Shown: positions 1 to 7,768 of the stretch, piece by piece | How positions within the stretch are numbered: position 1 is the stretch's first letter | Layout: each line of letters opens with the position of its first letter | Source: Oscillospiraceae bacterium | Lineage (GTDB): Bacteria; Bacillota; Clostridia; Oscillospirales; Ruminococcaceae | Direction: 5' to 3' | NCBI GenBank assembly: GCA_029007985.1 | Contig: JAQXIW010000006.1 | Coordinates: 1-61,841, forward strand | DNA length: 61,841 nt | Translations under genes and position numbers: made by a program | Notes under the pieces: generated by a model | The model's input: only the letters and a program-made list of their open reading frames with translations | Told to the model about the DNA's origin: nothing | The model's database searches: none

Positions 1-2
1 TT

Positions 3-80
3 TATTTCTACAACAATCAACGTATTCAGTTAAAAACAAAACTGACCCCTATGGAATACAGAAGTCAGTTTGTAAGTTAA
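3..80 (+). pseudogene. C-terminal end of an IS3-family transposase (cut by window edge)
   Basis: The first 25 codons in this frame read as the end of an OrfB-type integrase: YNNQRIQLKTKL followed by TPMEYRSQF and a TAA stop. The pattern N-x-R-I-x-x-K-x-K-x-L-T-P-x-E-Y-R is the hallmark C-terminus of IS3/IS150-type transposases (family knowledge). The rest of the gene lies outside the window, so whether the element is intact cannot be judged. A hairpin (39-46 with 64-71) lies inside the coding end and is probably incidental. Confidence 0.8.
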
Positions 81-110
81 TATTTAATTTCTATATCAGT
101 AGGTTCTTTT

Positions 111-140
111 TGTACTGTCTGCACAATTTGGGGCAGTTCA
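111..140 (+). mobile_element. Right terminal inverted repeat of the IS3-family element
   Basis: About 30 bp after the transposase stop the sequence ends in GGGGCAGTTCA, whose complement TGAACTGCCCC begins with the TGA typical of IS3-family tips. The element therefore most likely ends at position 140. The matching left end and the target duplication are outside the window. Confidence 0.6.
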
Positions 141-249
141 AATGTCTGGTGGTGCTATGTTTTCAGCGAATTTATCGGGTTGTTTGTTGCATTCATCCTG
201 TTTAGAAAACCTACAACACAAAAATTAAAAATTTACTGTAATTTTTCGG

Positions 250-284
250 TTGCTCTGTCAAAAAAGCAGAGCAACTGCTTTTTT
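250..284 (+). terminator. Two mutually exclusive hairpins upstream of the sulfite-reductase fusion
   Basis: A perfect 9-bp stem, AAAAAGCAG (261-269) with CTGCTTTTT (275-283), forms a terminator-like hairpin with a T-run. An alternative 8-bp stem, TTGCTCTG (250-257) with CAGAGCAA (267-274), uses the same bases, so only one can form at a time. This could be a plain terminator of the region to the left or an attenuator for the downstream gene. Between 141 and 380 no gene is visible. No convincing promoter with correct spacing was found between the hairpin and the ATG at 381. Confidence 0.45.
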
Positions 285-380
285 ATCTAAAAAGTTGTTT
301 ACGATTTATTTATAATGTCACTATATATTTATGACGATTTCTAATATAATAATATTCATAAAGTATTAAGGAGGCATTTT

Positions 381-2945
381 ATGAAAGTACTTGTTATCGG
401 CGGCGTTGCCGCAGGTACAAAAGCCGCTGCAAAAATAAAAAGACTTAACAGAGACCGGGAGGTCAAAATCATAACCAAAGGCAAAGACATCTCTTACGCC
501 GGATGCGGTTTACCGTATTATGTAGGCGGGGTTATCATAGACGAAGCGTCGCTTGTGGTAAATACCCCGGAAAAGTTCACCGCGCTCACAGGAGTGTCGG
601 TTTTGACCGAGACGGAGGTGACGGCGGTTGATTTTGACGCAAAATCTGTGACCGCCGTAAAGGACGGTGTGCAGACAACCGAAAGCTATGACAAACTGAT
701 TATCACTACGGGTGCATCCCCTGTTGTGCCAAAGACAGACGGCATTGATTTGCCGGGCGTATTTGTTATGCGTACGCCGCAGGACGCAAAGGATTTACGA
801 AACTATGTCAAAGACAACAACTGCAGAAATGCCGTTGTGGCCGGGGCCGGTTTCATTGGTCTTGAAATAGCCGAAAATCTGAAAGCGCTGGGGCTGTCGG
901 TAACGGTTATTGATATTGCACCGCAGATAATGCCTAATGTGTTTGACGAAGAAATGGCTGATTTTGCCCGGAAGAAACTGAAATCCCAGGGAATAAGAAT
1001 TATGACAGGCACTCCGCTGACTTCGATTGTCGGAGAAACAAAAGCCGAGGGCATAATGGCAGGCTCAATGAAAATATCGGGCGACGTCGTTGTGGTCGCT
1101 CTCGGTGTAAAGCCTAACACGGCTTTTTTGAACGATACCGCCCTTAAAACAGACAGGGGCGCAATCATCACAGACGAAAAGATGCAGACAAATATACCGG
1201 GTGTTTATTCGGCCGGCGACTGCGCTATTGTCAAAAATATGCTTACGGGCAAAGCCGCCCGTTCGCCTATGGGCTCGACAGCAAATATCTCCGCAAGAGC
1301 AATGGCTTACAATGTCAGCGGAGGTGACTCAATTTACGGAGGTTGTCTCGGTACGGGCGTAGTAAAATTGCTTGACGGTCTCAACGGCGGCCGCACAGGT
1401 TTAACCGAAGCTCAGGCAAAGGGCGAGGGCTACAATCCCGTATCCGTTGTGTGCATTGCCGACGATAAAGCCCACTACTATCCGGGCTCATCCCCGTTCA
1501 TTATGAAGGTCATTGCTGACAAAGACAGCCACGCTCTCCTCGGTTTGCAGATTTTCGGCGCAGGAAATGTGGACAAGGTTGTGGATATTGCCGCGCTCGG
1601 CATTTCCCAAAAACTGAAAATTGAAGATTACAACTCGGTTGACTTTGCCTATGCTCCGCCTTTCTCCACAGCTATTCACCCGTTTGTAACGGCGTGCTAT
1701 GTGCTTGAAAACAAACTCTGCGGCGCACTGGAATCCTTCACCCCGGCTGAATATGCTCACGGCGCCGCCAAAGGTTATACCGTTGTGGACGCACAGGCTG
1801 TTCAAACTATCCCGGGCGCAAAACATGTTGTGCTTGAAACTGTGGACGGCGAAATTTCCGGTCTCGGAAAAGAAGGGAAAATACTTATAGTTTGCACAAA
1901 GGGCAAGCGAGCCTATATGTTACAGCAAATTATGAAATCTATGGGCTATGTGAATACAAAAGTCCTTGAGGGCGGCGTAACATTCAACACGGTCAAAGCC
2001 GAATTTAAGGGTACTCTCCCTGCTGCAGAAATCAAGAGGCTCAAAGGTCTGGGCTGCTTGCAGGACAAGAGGTTCCCTGACGCATTTAATATTCGCGTTA
2101 TTACAAGAAACGGCAAGATAACTGCCGCCGAACACATGGCTGTTGCGGAGGCCTGTGAAAAATTCGGCTCGGGCGAAGTCACAATGACGACAAGACTCAC
2201 CCTTGAAGTTCAATGTGTGCCTTACGAAAAAGTCGCGGATTGCATTGAGTTCCTCAACAATCACGGTCTGCTCACAGGCGGCACCGGCTCTCTTGTTCGC
2301 CCGGTTGTATCCTGCAAAGGCACAACCTGTCAGTACGGTCTCATCGATACATTCGACCTTTCGGAGAAACTCCACGAGAGATTCTATCTCGGCTGGCACA
2401 CCGTCACTTTACCGCATAAATTCAAAATTGCGGTCGGCGGATGCCCGAACAACTGCGTAAAACCTGACCTTAACGACCTGGGTATCATCGGTCAGAGAAT
2501 ACCTATGCCGGATTTAGACAAGTGCAGAGGCTGTAAGGTATGTCAGGTGGTGGAAGCCTGCCCTATCAAGACCGCAAAGGTTGTCGACGGCAAAATTGAC
2601 ATTAACCCGACTGAATGTAACCACTGCGGCCGCTGTGTCGGAAAATGCCCGTTCAAAGCTCTCGAAGATTCCATGTACGGATACAAAGTGTATATCGGCG
2701 GCAGATGGGGTAAGAAGGTCAAACACGGCATCCCGCTGGGCAAGATATTCACATCCGAAGAAGAAGTTATGGATATTGTCGAAAAAGCCATTCTTCTTTT
2801 CCGCGATGAAGGTATCACAGGCGAAAGATTTGCAGATACCATTGAGAGACTCGGATTCGAATACGTCGAAGACAAGCTCCTCAACGGCGTAATAAACAAG
2901 GAAGATGTTTTGAACAAAACCGTCATCGGCGGCGCAATCTGCTGA
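381..2945 (+). CDS. Fusion of CoA-disulfide-reductase-like flavoprotein, rhodanese and siroheme sulfite reductase with 2x[4Fe-4S]
   Basis: Three enzymes appear in one 854-residue chain. Residues 1 to about 445 are a pyridine-nucleotide-disulfide oxidoreductase: Rossmann start VIGGVAAGTKAA, the redox Cys42 in SYAGCGLPYY, and a second nucleotide-binding loop near GAGFIGLE. Residues of about 460-545 resemble rhodanese, with a candidate sulfur-carrying Cys505 in VCTKGKRAY. From about 550 on it is a nitrite/sulfite reductase ferredoxin-like domain with the siroheme-[4Fe-4S] ligands C645-x4-C650 and C688-x3-C692, followed by two ferredoxin motifs (C715/718/721/727 and C746/749/752/756). The architecture suggests NAD(P)H-driven reduction of persulfide, polysulfide or sulfite in the cytoplasm. 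An AGGAGG site precedes the ATG. The stop shares one base with the start of the chelatase gene. The domain calls are firm; the substrate is inferred. Confidence 0.88.
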   Translation: MKVLVIGGVAAGTKAAAKIKRLNRDREVKIITKGKDISYAGCGLPYYVGGVIIDEASLVVNTPEKFTALTGVSVLTETEVTAVDFDAKSVTAVKDGVQTTESYDKLIITTGASPVVPKTDGIDLPGVFVMRTPQDAKDLRNYVKDNNCRNAVVAGAGFIGLEIAENLKALGLSVTVIDIAPQIMPNVFDEEMADFARKKLKSQGIRIMTGTPLTSIVGETKAEGIMAGSMKISGDVVVVALGVKPNTAFLNDTALKTDRGAIITDEKMQTNIPGVYSAGDCAIVKNMLTGKAARSPMGSTANISARAMAYNVSGGDSIYGGCLGTGVVKLLDGLNGGRTGLTEAQAKGEGYNPVSVVCIADDKAHYYPGSSPFIMKVIADKDSHALLGLQIFGAGNVDKVVDIAALGISQKLKIEDYNSVDFAYAPPFSTAIHPFVTACYVLENKLCGALESFTPAEYAHGAAKGYTVVDAQAVQTIPGAKHVVLETVDGEISGLGKEGKILIVCTKGKRAYMLQQIMKSMGYVNTKVLEGGVTFNTVKAEFKGTLPAAEIKRLKGLGCLQDKRFPDAFNIRVITRNGKITAAEHMAVAEACEKFGSGEVTMTTRLTLEVQCVPYEKVADCIEFLNNHGLLTGGTGSLVRPVVSCKGTTCQYGLIDTFDLSEKLHERFYLGWHTVTLPHKFKIAVGGCPNNCVKPDLNDLGIIGQRIPMPDLDKCRGCKVCQVVEACPIKTAKVVDGKIDINPTECNHCGRCVGKCPFKALEDSMYGYKVYIGGRWGKKVKHGIPLGKIFTSEEEVMDIVEKAILLFRDEGITGERFADTIERLGFEYVEDKLLNGVINKEDVLNKTVIGGAIC

Positions 2946-3652
2946 TGAAAAAAGAAATACTGATAACTGTCGCCTTCGGGACGACCGATGAGACAGAGTT
3001 TAACCGGTCTTTCCTTTCTCTTTACAAAGATGCAATAAGGAAGGCAGAAATGCCTTCCTTATTTTCTGTTACTTCACACAAGGTGAAATCCAAACTCGGA
3101 TACTTGTCTTTTGAGCGGGCGATGCAAAAAGCTCTTGACGGCGGATACAGCCATGTTAAAGTTTTTGCCCTGTTTCTCGCGGACGGAAAAGAATACAGAA
3201 AAGTTTTATCCGTGATTGATGAATACAAAAATTATTTTGCAGATATATCCGTTAACAAGCCGTTTTTGACGGATATGAACAAAGAAATTGCTCGGTATAT
3301 TGACCGGAAATTTATACAAAACGGTAAGATAAAAATTCTGCTCGGTCACGGTACGGGTACGGATACCGATTTTGTTTACACGGTTTTGCTCGACAATCTG
3401 CGTTCTCTCGGCAGAGATGATTTTCATCTTATTCTTGAGAAAAACACTGACGGTATGGGAGAATTGCGGCTAAATGGCAAAGAAGAAATCGAGGTTATCC
3501 CGCTGATGTTCACAAAAGGACATCATATAAGCGAAATGTACGAGAAAATCGAACTTCATTGTGAGCAAAACAATTTATCATGCTCTTTGTCCGCCGGGGG
3601 TTTAGGCTCCGACGCTGAATTCAGAAAACTGTTGACGGAAAGATATATATGA
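2945..3652 (+). CDS. CbiK-type sirohydrochlorin chelatase
   Basis: This 235-residue protein has the class II chelatase layout of CbiK: an N-terminal half starting ILITVAFGTT and a C-terminal half with LLGHGTG (His135) and IPLMFTKGHH (His193/His194), the two histidine regions that bind the metal in the family. CbiK inserts cobalt, or in some organisms iron or nickel, into sirohydrochlorin. Because the gene starts on the last base of a siroheme-dependent reductase gene and is followed by an iron-type importer, I infer that it makes siroheme by iron insertion rather than cobalamin. No other cobalamin or siroheme synthesis genes are in the window. Its stop overlaps the next start (ATGA, 3649-3652). 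Confidence 0.8.
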   Translation: MKKEILITVAFGTTDETEFNRSFLSLYKDAIRKAEMPSLFSVTSHKVKSKLGYLSFERAMQKALDGGYSHVKVFALFLADGKEYRKVLSVIDEYKNYFADISVNKPFLTDMNKEIARYIDRKFIQNGKIKILLGHGTGTDTDFVYTVLLDNLRSLGRDDFHLILEKNTDGMGELRLNGKEEIEVIPLMFTKGHHISEMYEKIELHCEQNNLSCSLSAGGLGSDAEFRKLLTERYI

Positions 3653-4593
3653 AAAAACTATTTGCACTATTTTTATCCGCATTGCTGATTTTTTGCGGAT
3701 GCGGTACAACTGAAAATAACCACCGGGGTATTGGCGAAGAGGGCTTCCCCTATACATTTACAGACTCAATCGGCAATGAGATTTCATTGCGGAAAAAGCC
3801 AGAAAACACGGCGGTTTTGTTTTCTTCCTATGCGGAAATATGGAAACTTTCGGGCGGCGAAATAAAAATCTCGGTCGGTGACTCGGTAAAAAGAGGTTTT
3901 GCGGACGGTAGCTGTATTTTGGTAAACGACGGCGCAGGTCTCAAAATAGACACCGAGGCGTTGCTGGCGTCACAGCCGGACTTTGTTATTGTCACGGCGG
4001 ATTTTCGGGCGCAAAACGATTTGTGCGAATTGCTGAACGGAATGGGAATTCCATGTGCCGCATTCAAAGAGGAATCCTTTCGGGACTACTTGACTATATT
4101 GAACATTTTTACCGACATTAACGGCAATAAAGAGCTGTTTACGGAATACGGCGAAAATGTCAGACAGGAAATAGAGAATATCAAAGCCGATTTGCCGAGT
4201 ACGGATAAAGAAATCAAGTATCTGTTTATTCGAGCCGGCAGCGGTTTTTCCTCGACAAAACGGCGCACACGGGAAAATCATTTTGCCTGTAAAATAATGG
4301 ACGAAATAGGGGCAAAAAACATTGCCGACGGTATCGGCGCTCTTTCCGACAGTATTTCCCTTGAAGAAATTCTGAAAAATCAACCGGATTTAATTGTTAT
4401 TGTCCCTCAGGGCGATGAAACCGCATCAAAAAATTATGTAAAAGAGTTGTTCTCACAGGACAGCTGGAAGGATTTGAACGCGGTAAAAGACGGCAAATAC
4501 TATTTTGTCGACAAGGAACTTTTCAACTATAAGCCGAATCGGCGCTGGCCGGAAAGTTACAGAACGCTTGTAAAACTTGTATACGGAGAATAA
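3649..4593 (+). CDS. Iron/siderophore/B12-type ABC transporter substrate-binding lipoprotein
   Basis: The protein has 314 residues with a lipoprotein signal peptide (KKLFALFLSALLIF, lipid Cys18 in FCGC) and the bilobed FecB/BtuF-type fold typical of metal-chelate importers: an N-lobe beginning YTFTDSIGNEISL, the long helix region around 150-180, and a C-lobe with EILKNQPDLIVIVP. It would sit on the outer face of the membrane and pass its ligand to the permease encoded next. Translational overlap of 4 nt with the chelatase gene indicates an operon. The ligand cannot be read from the sequence; iron or a haem/siroheme precursor is favoured by the neighbourhood. Confidence 0.85.
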   Translation: MKKLFALFLSALLIFCGCGTTENNHRGIGEEGFPYTFTDSIGNEISLRKKPENTAVLFSSYAEIWKLSGGEIKISVGDSVKRGFADGSCILVNDGAGLKIDTEALLASQPDFVIVTADFRAQNDLCELLNGMGIPCAAFKEESFRDYLTILNIFTDINGNKELFTEYGENVRQEIENIKADLPSTDKEIKYLFIRAGSGFSSTKRRTRENHFACKIMDEIGAKNIADGIGALSDSISLEEILKNQPDLIVIVPQGDETASKNYVKELFSQDSWKDLNAVKDGKYYFVDKELFNYKPNRRWPESYRTLVKLVYGE

Positions 4594-4610
4594 ATACGAA
4601 AAACAAATAT

Positions 4611-5585
4611 TTGCGACAGATAGCTTTGTTAATGCTCTTTTTAGCTCTCTGTTTTATTTTCGGGCTTGCCTTTGGCTCGGTGTCGATACCGATTGGGAAA
4701 ATTATTTCGGTTATCGGCGGCGAATCCTGTTATGAGGCGGTCATCATAAAAAATTTAAGACTACCGCGTGTGCTTGGCGCGATGTTTTCGGGTATATCTT
4801 TGTCGTGCGCCGGTTTGCTTTTGCAGACCGTCACCGACAACGATTTGTGTTCCCCGAATGTTATCGGTGTAAATTCCGGCGCAGGTTTCGGTGTTATGCT
4901 TGTCCTGTGTTTTGCCCCAAGCTACTATAAGCTTTTGCCATTTGCGGCTTTCGGCGGTGCATTTCTTGCGACAATTATCGCTTTGGGTATATCTCAATCC
5001 GGCACTAACCATTCAGGCAGAACAAAACTTGTGCTATCCGGTATCGCCGTGGGTACGGTTTTTAATTCCGCAATAGCTTTTTTGTCGCAAAAATACCCGG
5101 ATGTGCTATCCTCTTACATTTATTTTTCCCAAGGCGGCTTTAATGGTGTTTATATGAAAGACATTGTTTTACCTATCGTCTTAATTGCCGTGGGCACGGT
5201 CATTGCATATTCCAAATGCAAACAGCTGACGGTTCTCTGTATCGGCGACGATATGGCTGTATCTCTGGGTGTAAATGTTTCAAAGTTGCGTATGCTGTCT
5301 TTACTTTTGTCGAGCCTGCTCTGTGCGGCGTCGGTGTCATACGCCGGTTTGCTGGGATTTGTAGGCCTTATTGTGCCGCATATCGCACGCAGAATCACAT
5401 CAAATAATATGAGATTCCTGATGCCCGTCACATGTATTGTAGGCGGAATATTCGTCATTCTTGCCGACCTGCTGGGCAGAACTCTGTTCGCCCCTGCGGA
5501 AATATCCGCCGGCATTATACTGTCTATGATAGGCTCGCCGTTTTTTATATATTTGTTAATCAAAGGCAGGAAGCGCAATGATTAG
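4611..5585 (+). CDS. FecCD-family ABC transporter permease
   Basis: Hydrophobic membrane protein of about 324 residues with the FecCD motifs LRLPRVLGAMFSGISLSCAG and GLLGFVGLIVPHIAR (the latter contacts the ATPase), and an NMRFLMPVTCIVGG segment near the end, as in the BtuC/FhuB family. The start is uncertain. No ATG is in frame; the TTG at 4611 has no ribosome binding site, whereas a GGAG at 4585-4588 is about 7 nt from an in-frame ACG at 4596, so the N-terminus may extend a few residues upstream. The gene follows the binding-protein gene after 17 nt and overlaps the ATPase gene by 8 nt. Confidence 0.88.
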   Translation: MRQIALLMLFLALCFIFGLAFGSVSIPIGKIISVIGGESCYEAVIIKNLRLPRVLGAMFSGISLSCAGLLLQTVTDNDLCSPNVIGVNSGAGFGVMLVLCFAPSYYKLLPFAAFGGAFLATIIALGISQSGTNHSGRTKLVLSGIAVGTVFNSAIAFLSQKYPDVLSSYIYFSQGGFNGVYMKDIVLPIVLIAVGTVIAYSKCKQLTVLCIGDDMAVSLGVNVSKLRMLSLLLSSLLCAASVSYAGLLGFVGLIVPHIARRITSNNMRFLMPVTCIVGGIFVILADLLGRTLFAPAEISAGIILSMIGSPFFIYLLIKGRKRND

Positions 5586-6336
5586 TTGTAACAATTTAAC
5601 GGTAAAATACGGAAAACATATGGTGCTCGACAAAATATCGCTGAATGCCGAAAACGGAGAGATAACCGTATTGCTGGGCAAAAACGGCAGCGGAAAAACC
5701 ACCCTGATACGCACGCTCGCCGGGGTGCAGTCGAAATTCGATGGTGAAATATTCATTGACGGCAAAAATATCAAGCAAACGGACAGAAAACGGCTCTCAA
5801 GAGCCGTGGGAATTTTGCCGCAAAACCTGCAAAAACCGGCAATCACAGTAACCGATCTCGTAAGTATGGGCAGATACCCTTACACCGACGCTTTTTCAAA
5901 ATTATCGGCGGAGGATATATCCGCTGTCGAACGGTCAATTAAAACTACCGGGATAGAGCATTTGCAGGATAAACTCGTCTGTCATTTGTCCGGAGGCGAG
6001 CGACAGCTGGCGTATATTTCAACGGTTATCGCTCAAAACACTAATAACATTTTACTGGATGAGCCGACGGCAAGCCTTGATATAAGCTATCGCAAACAGT
6101 TTTTTGAGATTTTGGATCGGCAGAAAAAGGAAAACAAATGCATTGTTCTGTCAATGCACTCTTTAGAGGAAGCCATAAAAACAGCCGATAAAATAGTATT
6201 TTTGGATAATAAAAAAATCGTATTCTGCGGCAATACAAAGCAATTTATCAGCCAAAGAATACGGGATAAGTATTTTAATGTGAAAACCGTCGAGCTTATA
6301 AATTCGGACGGAATATCTTATTACATTTTTGAATAA
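5578..6336 (+). CDS. FepC-type ABC transporter ATP-binding protein
   Basis: This 252-residue ATPase has Walker A GKNGSGKTT (34-42), the signature LSGGERQ (about 137-143), Walker B ILLDEPTASLD and a switch His in VLSMHSLEEA. The family powers uptake of ferric siderophores, haem or cobalamin with FecCD permeases. The 8-nt overlap with the permease gene shows translational coupling. It is the last gene of the cluster that begins at 381; the following 200 nt are AT-rich and carry the promoter of the next gene, with no clear terminator. Confidence 0.9.
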   Translation: MISCNNLTVKYGKHMVLDKISLNAENGEITVLLGKNGSGKTTLIRTLAGVQSKFDGEIFIDGKNIKQTDRKRLSRAVGILPQNLQKPAITVTDLVSMGRYPYTDAFSKLSAEDISAVERSIKTTGIEHLQDKLVCHLSGGERQLAYISTVIAQNTNNILLDEPTASLDISYRKQFFEILDRQKKENKCIVLSMHSLEEAIKTADKIVFLDNKKIVFCGNTKQFISQRIRDKYFNVKTVELINSDGISYYIFE

Positions 6337-6461
6337 TAGTATGTCTAAATTTTGGGCATAATCTATTAGTTTAGTATTATACACTATTTTTATTGATATG
6401 TAAAGACTAAATATTAACAAAAAACAGAATTTTTTTGTCAATAAATTTGTTTTATTAAATA

Positions 6462-6490
6462 TTTACAAATCTTACTTAAAAATGTAAAAT
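6462..6490 (+). promoter_or_regulatory. Promoter of the CofE-like gene
   Basis: TTTACA (6462-6467) and TAAAAT (6485-6490) are separated by 17 bp. This is followed by TTGGAGATATAAATT and the ATG at 6537. Confidence 0.65.
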
Positions 6491-6536
6491 ATACAATGTG
6501 CTAAAATGCATAAATAAATAATTGGAGATATAAATT

Positions 6537-7730
6537 ATGAGAACTGTAGGTACAGTCGTCAGAGGTATCAGAGCGCCGATCATCCGTCAGGGTGACGATA
6601 TAGCAAAAATCACGGCACAGGCGGTAATGGACGCTTGGGAAGAAGCAGGCATTGAGCCGAGAGACAGAGATGTCGTAGCCGTTACGGAATCCGTTGTTGC
6701 TCGCGCACAGGGTAACTACGCAACAGTTGAACAGATTGCAAAAGATGTCAGAGAAAAAACAGGCGGCGAAAAAGTCGCTATCGCATTCCCTATCCTTTCA
6801 AGAAACCGTTTTTCAGTGCTTCTCAAAGGTATGGCTATGGGATGCAAAAAAATCGTGCTTTTCCTTTCCTACCCGTCAGATGAAGTGGGCAACCACCTTG
6901 TAGATTGGGATTTGCTCGACGAAAAAGGCGTAGATCCGTACAGAGATGTGCTTACACTTGCCGATTTCAGAGAAAAATTCGGTCATATCATTCACCCGTT
7001 CACCGGCGTAGACTATATAGATTTTTACAAAGAACTTGTTGAATCCACAGGTGCGGAATGTGAAGTTGTTTTTGGCAACAGAATCCAGGATGCCTTGAGA
7101 TTTGCCGACACGGTTATCACATGCGATATTCACACAAGAGCAAGAAGCAAGAGACTTCTCAAGGCCGCCGGTGCAAAATGCGTTCTCGGTCTTGACGATA
7201 TACTCACCTCATCGGTTGACGGCTCGGGCTACAATGACAAATACGGTCTGCTTGGCTCAAACAAGGCAACCGAAGAAACCGTCAAGCTTTTCCCTGTAAA
7301 CTGCACGCCTGTCGCAGAGGAAATTTCTAAGATTCTCTGTGAAAAATCGGGCAAACAGATTGAGGCTATGGTATACGGCGACGGCGCATTCAAGGACCCG
7401 GTAGGTAAAATTTGGGAGCTTGCCGACCCGGTTGTTTCACCGGGCTTCACAAAAGGTCTTGTGGGTACACCGAATGAGCTCAAACTCAAATATCTTGCCG
7501 ACAACGATTTCGGCGACCTCTCCGGCGATGAGCTGAAATCCGCAATCAAGGAAAGAATCGCAAACAAAACATCCGATTCACTTGTAGGCAATATGGTGTC
7601 CGAGGGTACGACACCGAGACAGCTGACAGACCTGCTCGGCTCTCTCTGTGACCTCACATCAGGCTCAGGCGATAAGGGTACGCCTATCATCTACATTCAG
7701 GGCTATTTTGACAACTACGTTTCGGAATAA
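6537..7730 (+). CDS. CofE-like protein (coenzyme F420-0:L-glutamate ligase family)
   Basis: The 397-residue protein begins TVVRGIRAPIIRQGDDI and has the features of the F420 gamma-glutamyl ligase family: the loop DVVAVTESVVARAQG, a Gly/Asp-rich region at VYGDGAFKDPVGKIWELADP and a C-terminal TPRQLTDLLGSL segment. CofE adds glutamate to F420-0 in methanogens and actinobacteria. Related proteins occur in many Clostridia that are not known to make F420, where the substrate is unclear (recalled knowledge). No cofC, cofD or fbiC homologue is in the window. The gene has its own promoter and a strong terminator, so it is monocistronic. Confidence 0.75.
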   Translation: MRTVGTVVRGIRAPIIRQGDDIAKITAQAVMDAWEEAGIEPRDRDVVAVTESVVARAQGNYATVEQIAKDVREKTGGEKVAIAFPILSRNRFSVLLKGMAMGCKKIVLFLSYPSDEVGNHLVDWDLLDEKGVDPYRDVLTLADFREKFGHIIHPFTGVDYIDFYKELVESTGAECEVVFGNRIQDALRFADTVITCDIHTRARSKRLLKAAGAKCVLGLDDILTSSVDGSGYNDKYGLLGSNKATEETVKLFPVNCTPVAEEISKILCEKSGKQIEAMVYGDGAFKDPVGKIWELADPVVSPGFTKGLVGTPNELKLKYLADNDFGDLSGDELKSAIKERIANKTSDSLVGNMVSEGTTPRQLTDLLGSLCDLTSGSGDKGTPIIYIQGYFDNYVSE

Positions 7731-7736
7731 TCATAA

Positions 7737-7766
7737 AAATCCTCACTTCATTCGAAGTGAGGATTT
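7737..7766. terminator. Bidirectional terminator
   Basis: A 13-bp perfect stem, AAATCCTCACTTC (7737-7749) with GAAGTGAGGATTT (7754-7766), lies between the convergent CofE-like gene and the minus-strand membrane protein gene. Confidence 0.85.
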
Positions 7767-7768
7767 AT

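Noticed and set aside
39..71. Inverted repeat AAACTGAC...GTCAGTTT as a terminator
   Set aside because: It lies inside the coding end of the transposase with a 17-nt loop and no T-run.
1920..2399. Antisense open frames within the sulfite-reductase fusion
   Set aside because: They are complementary to conserved coding sequence and have no starts, sites or plausible composition of their own.
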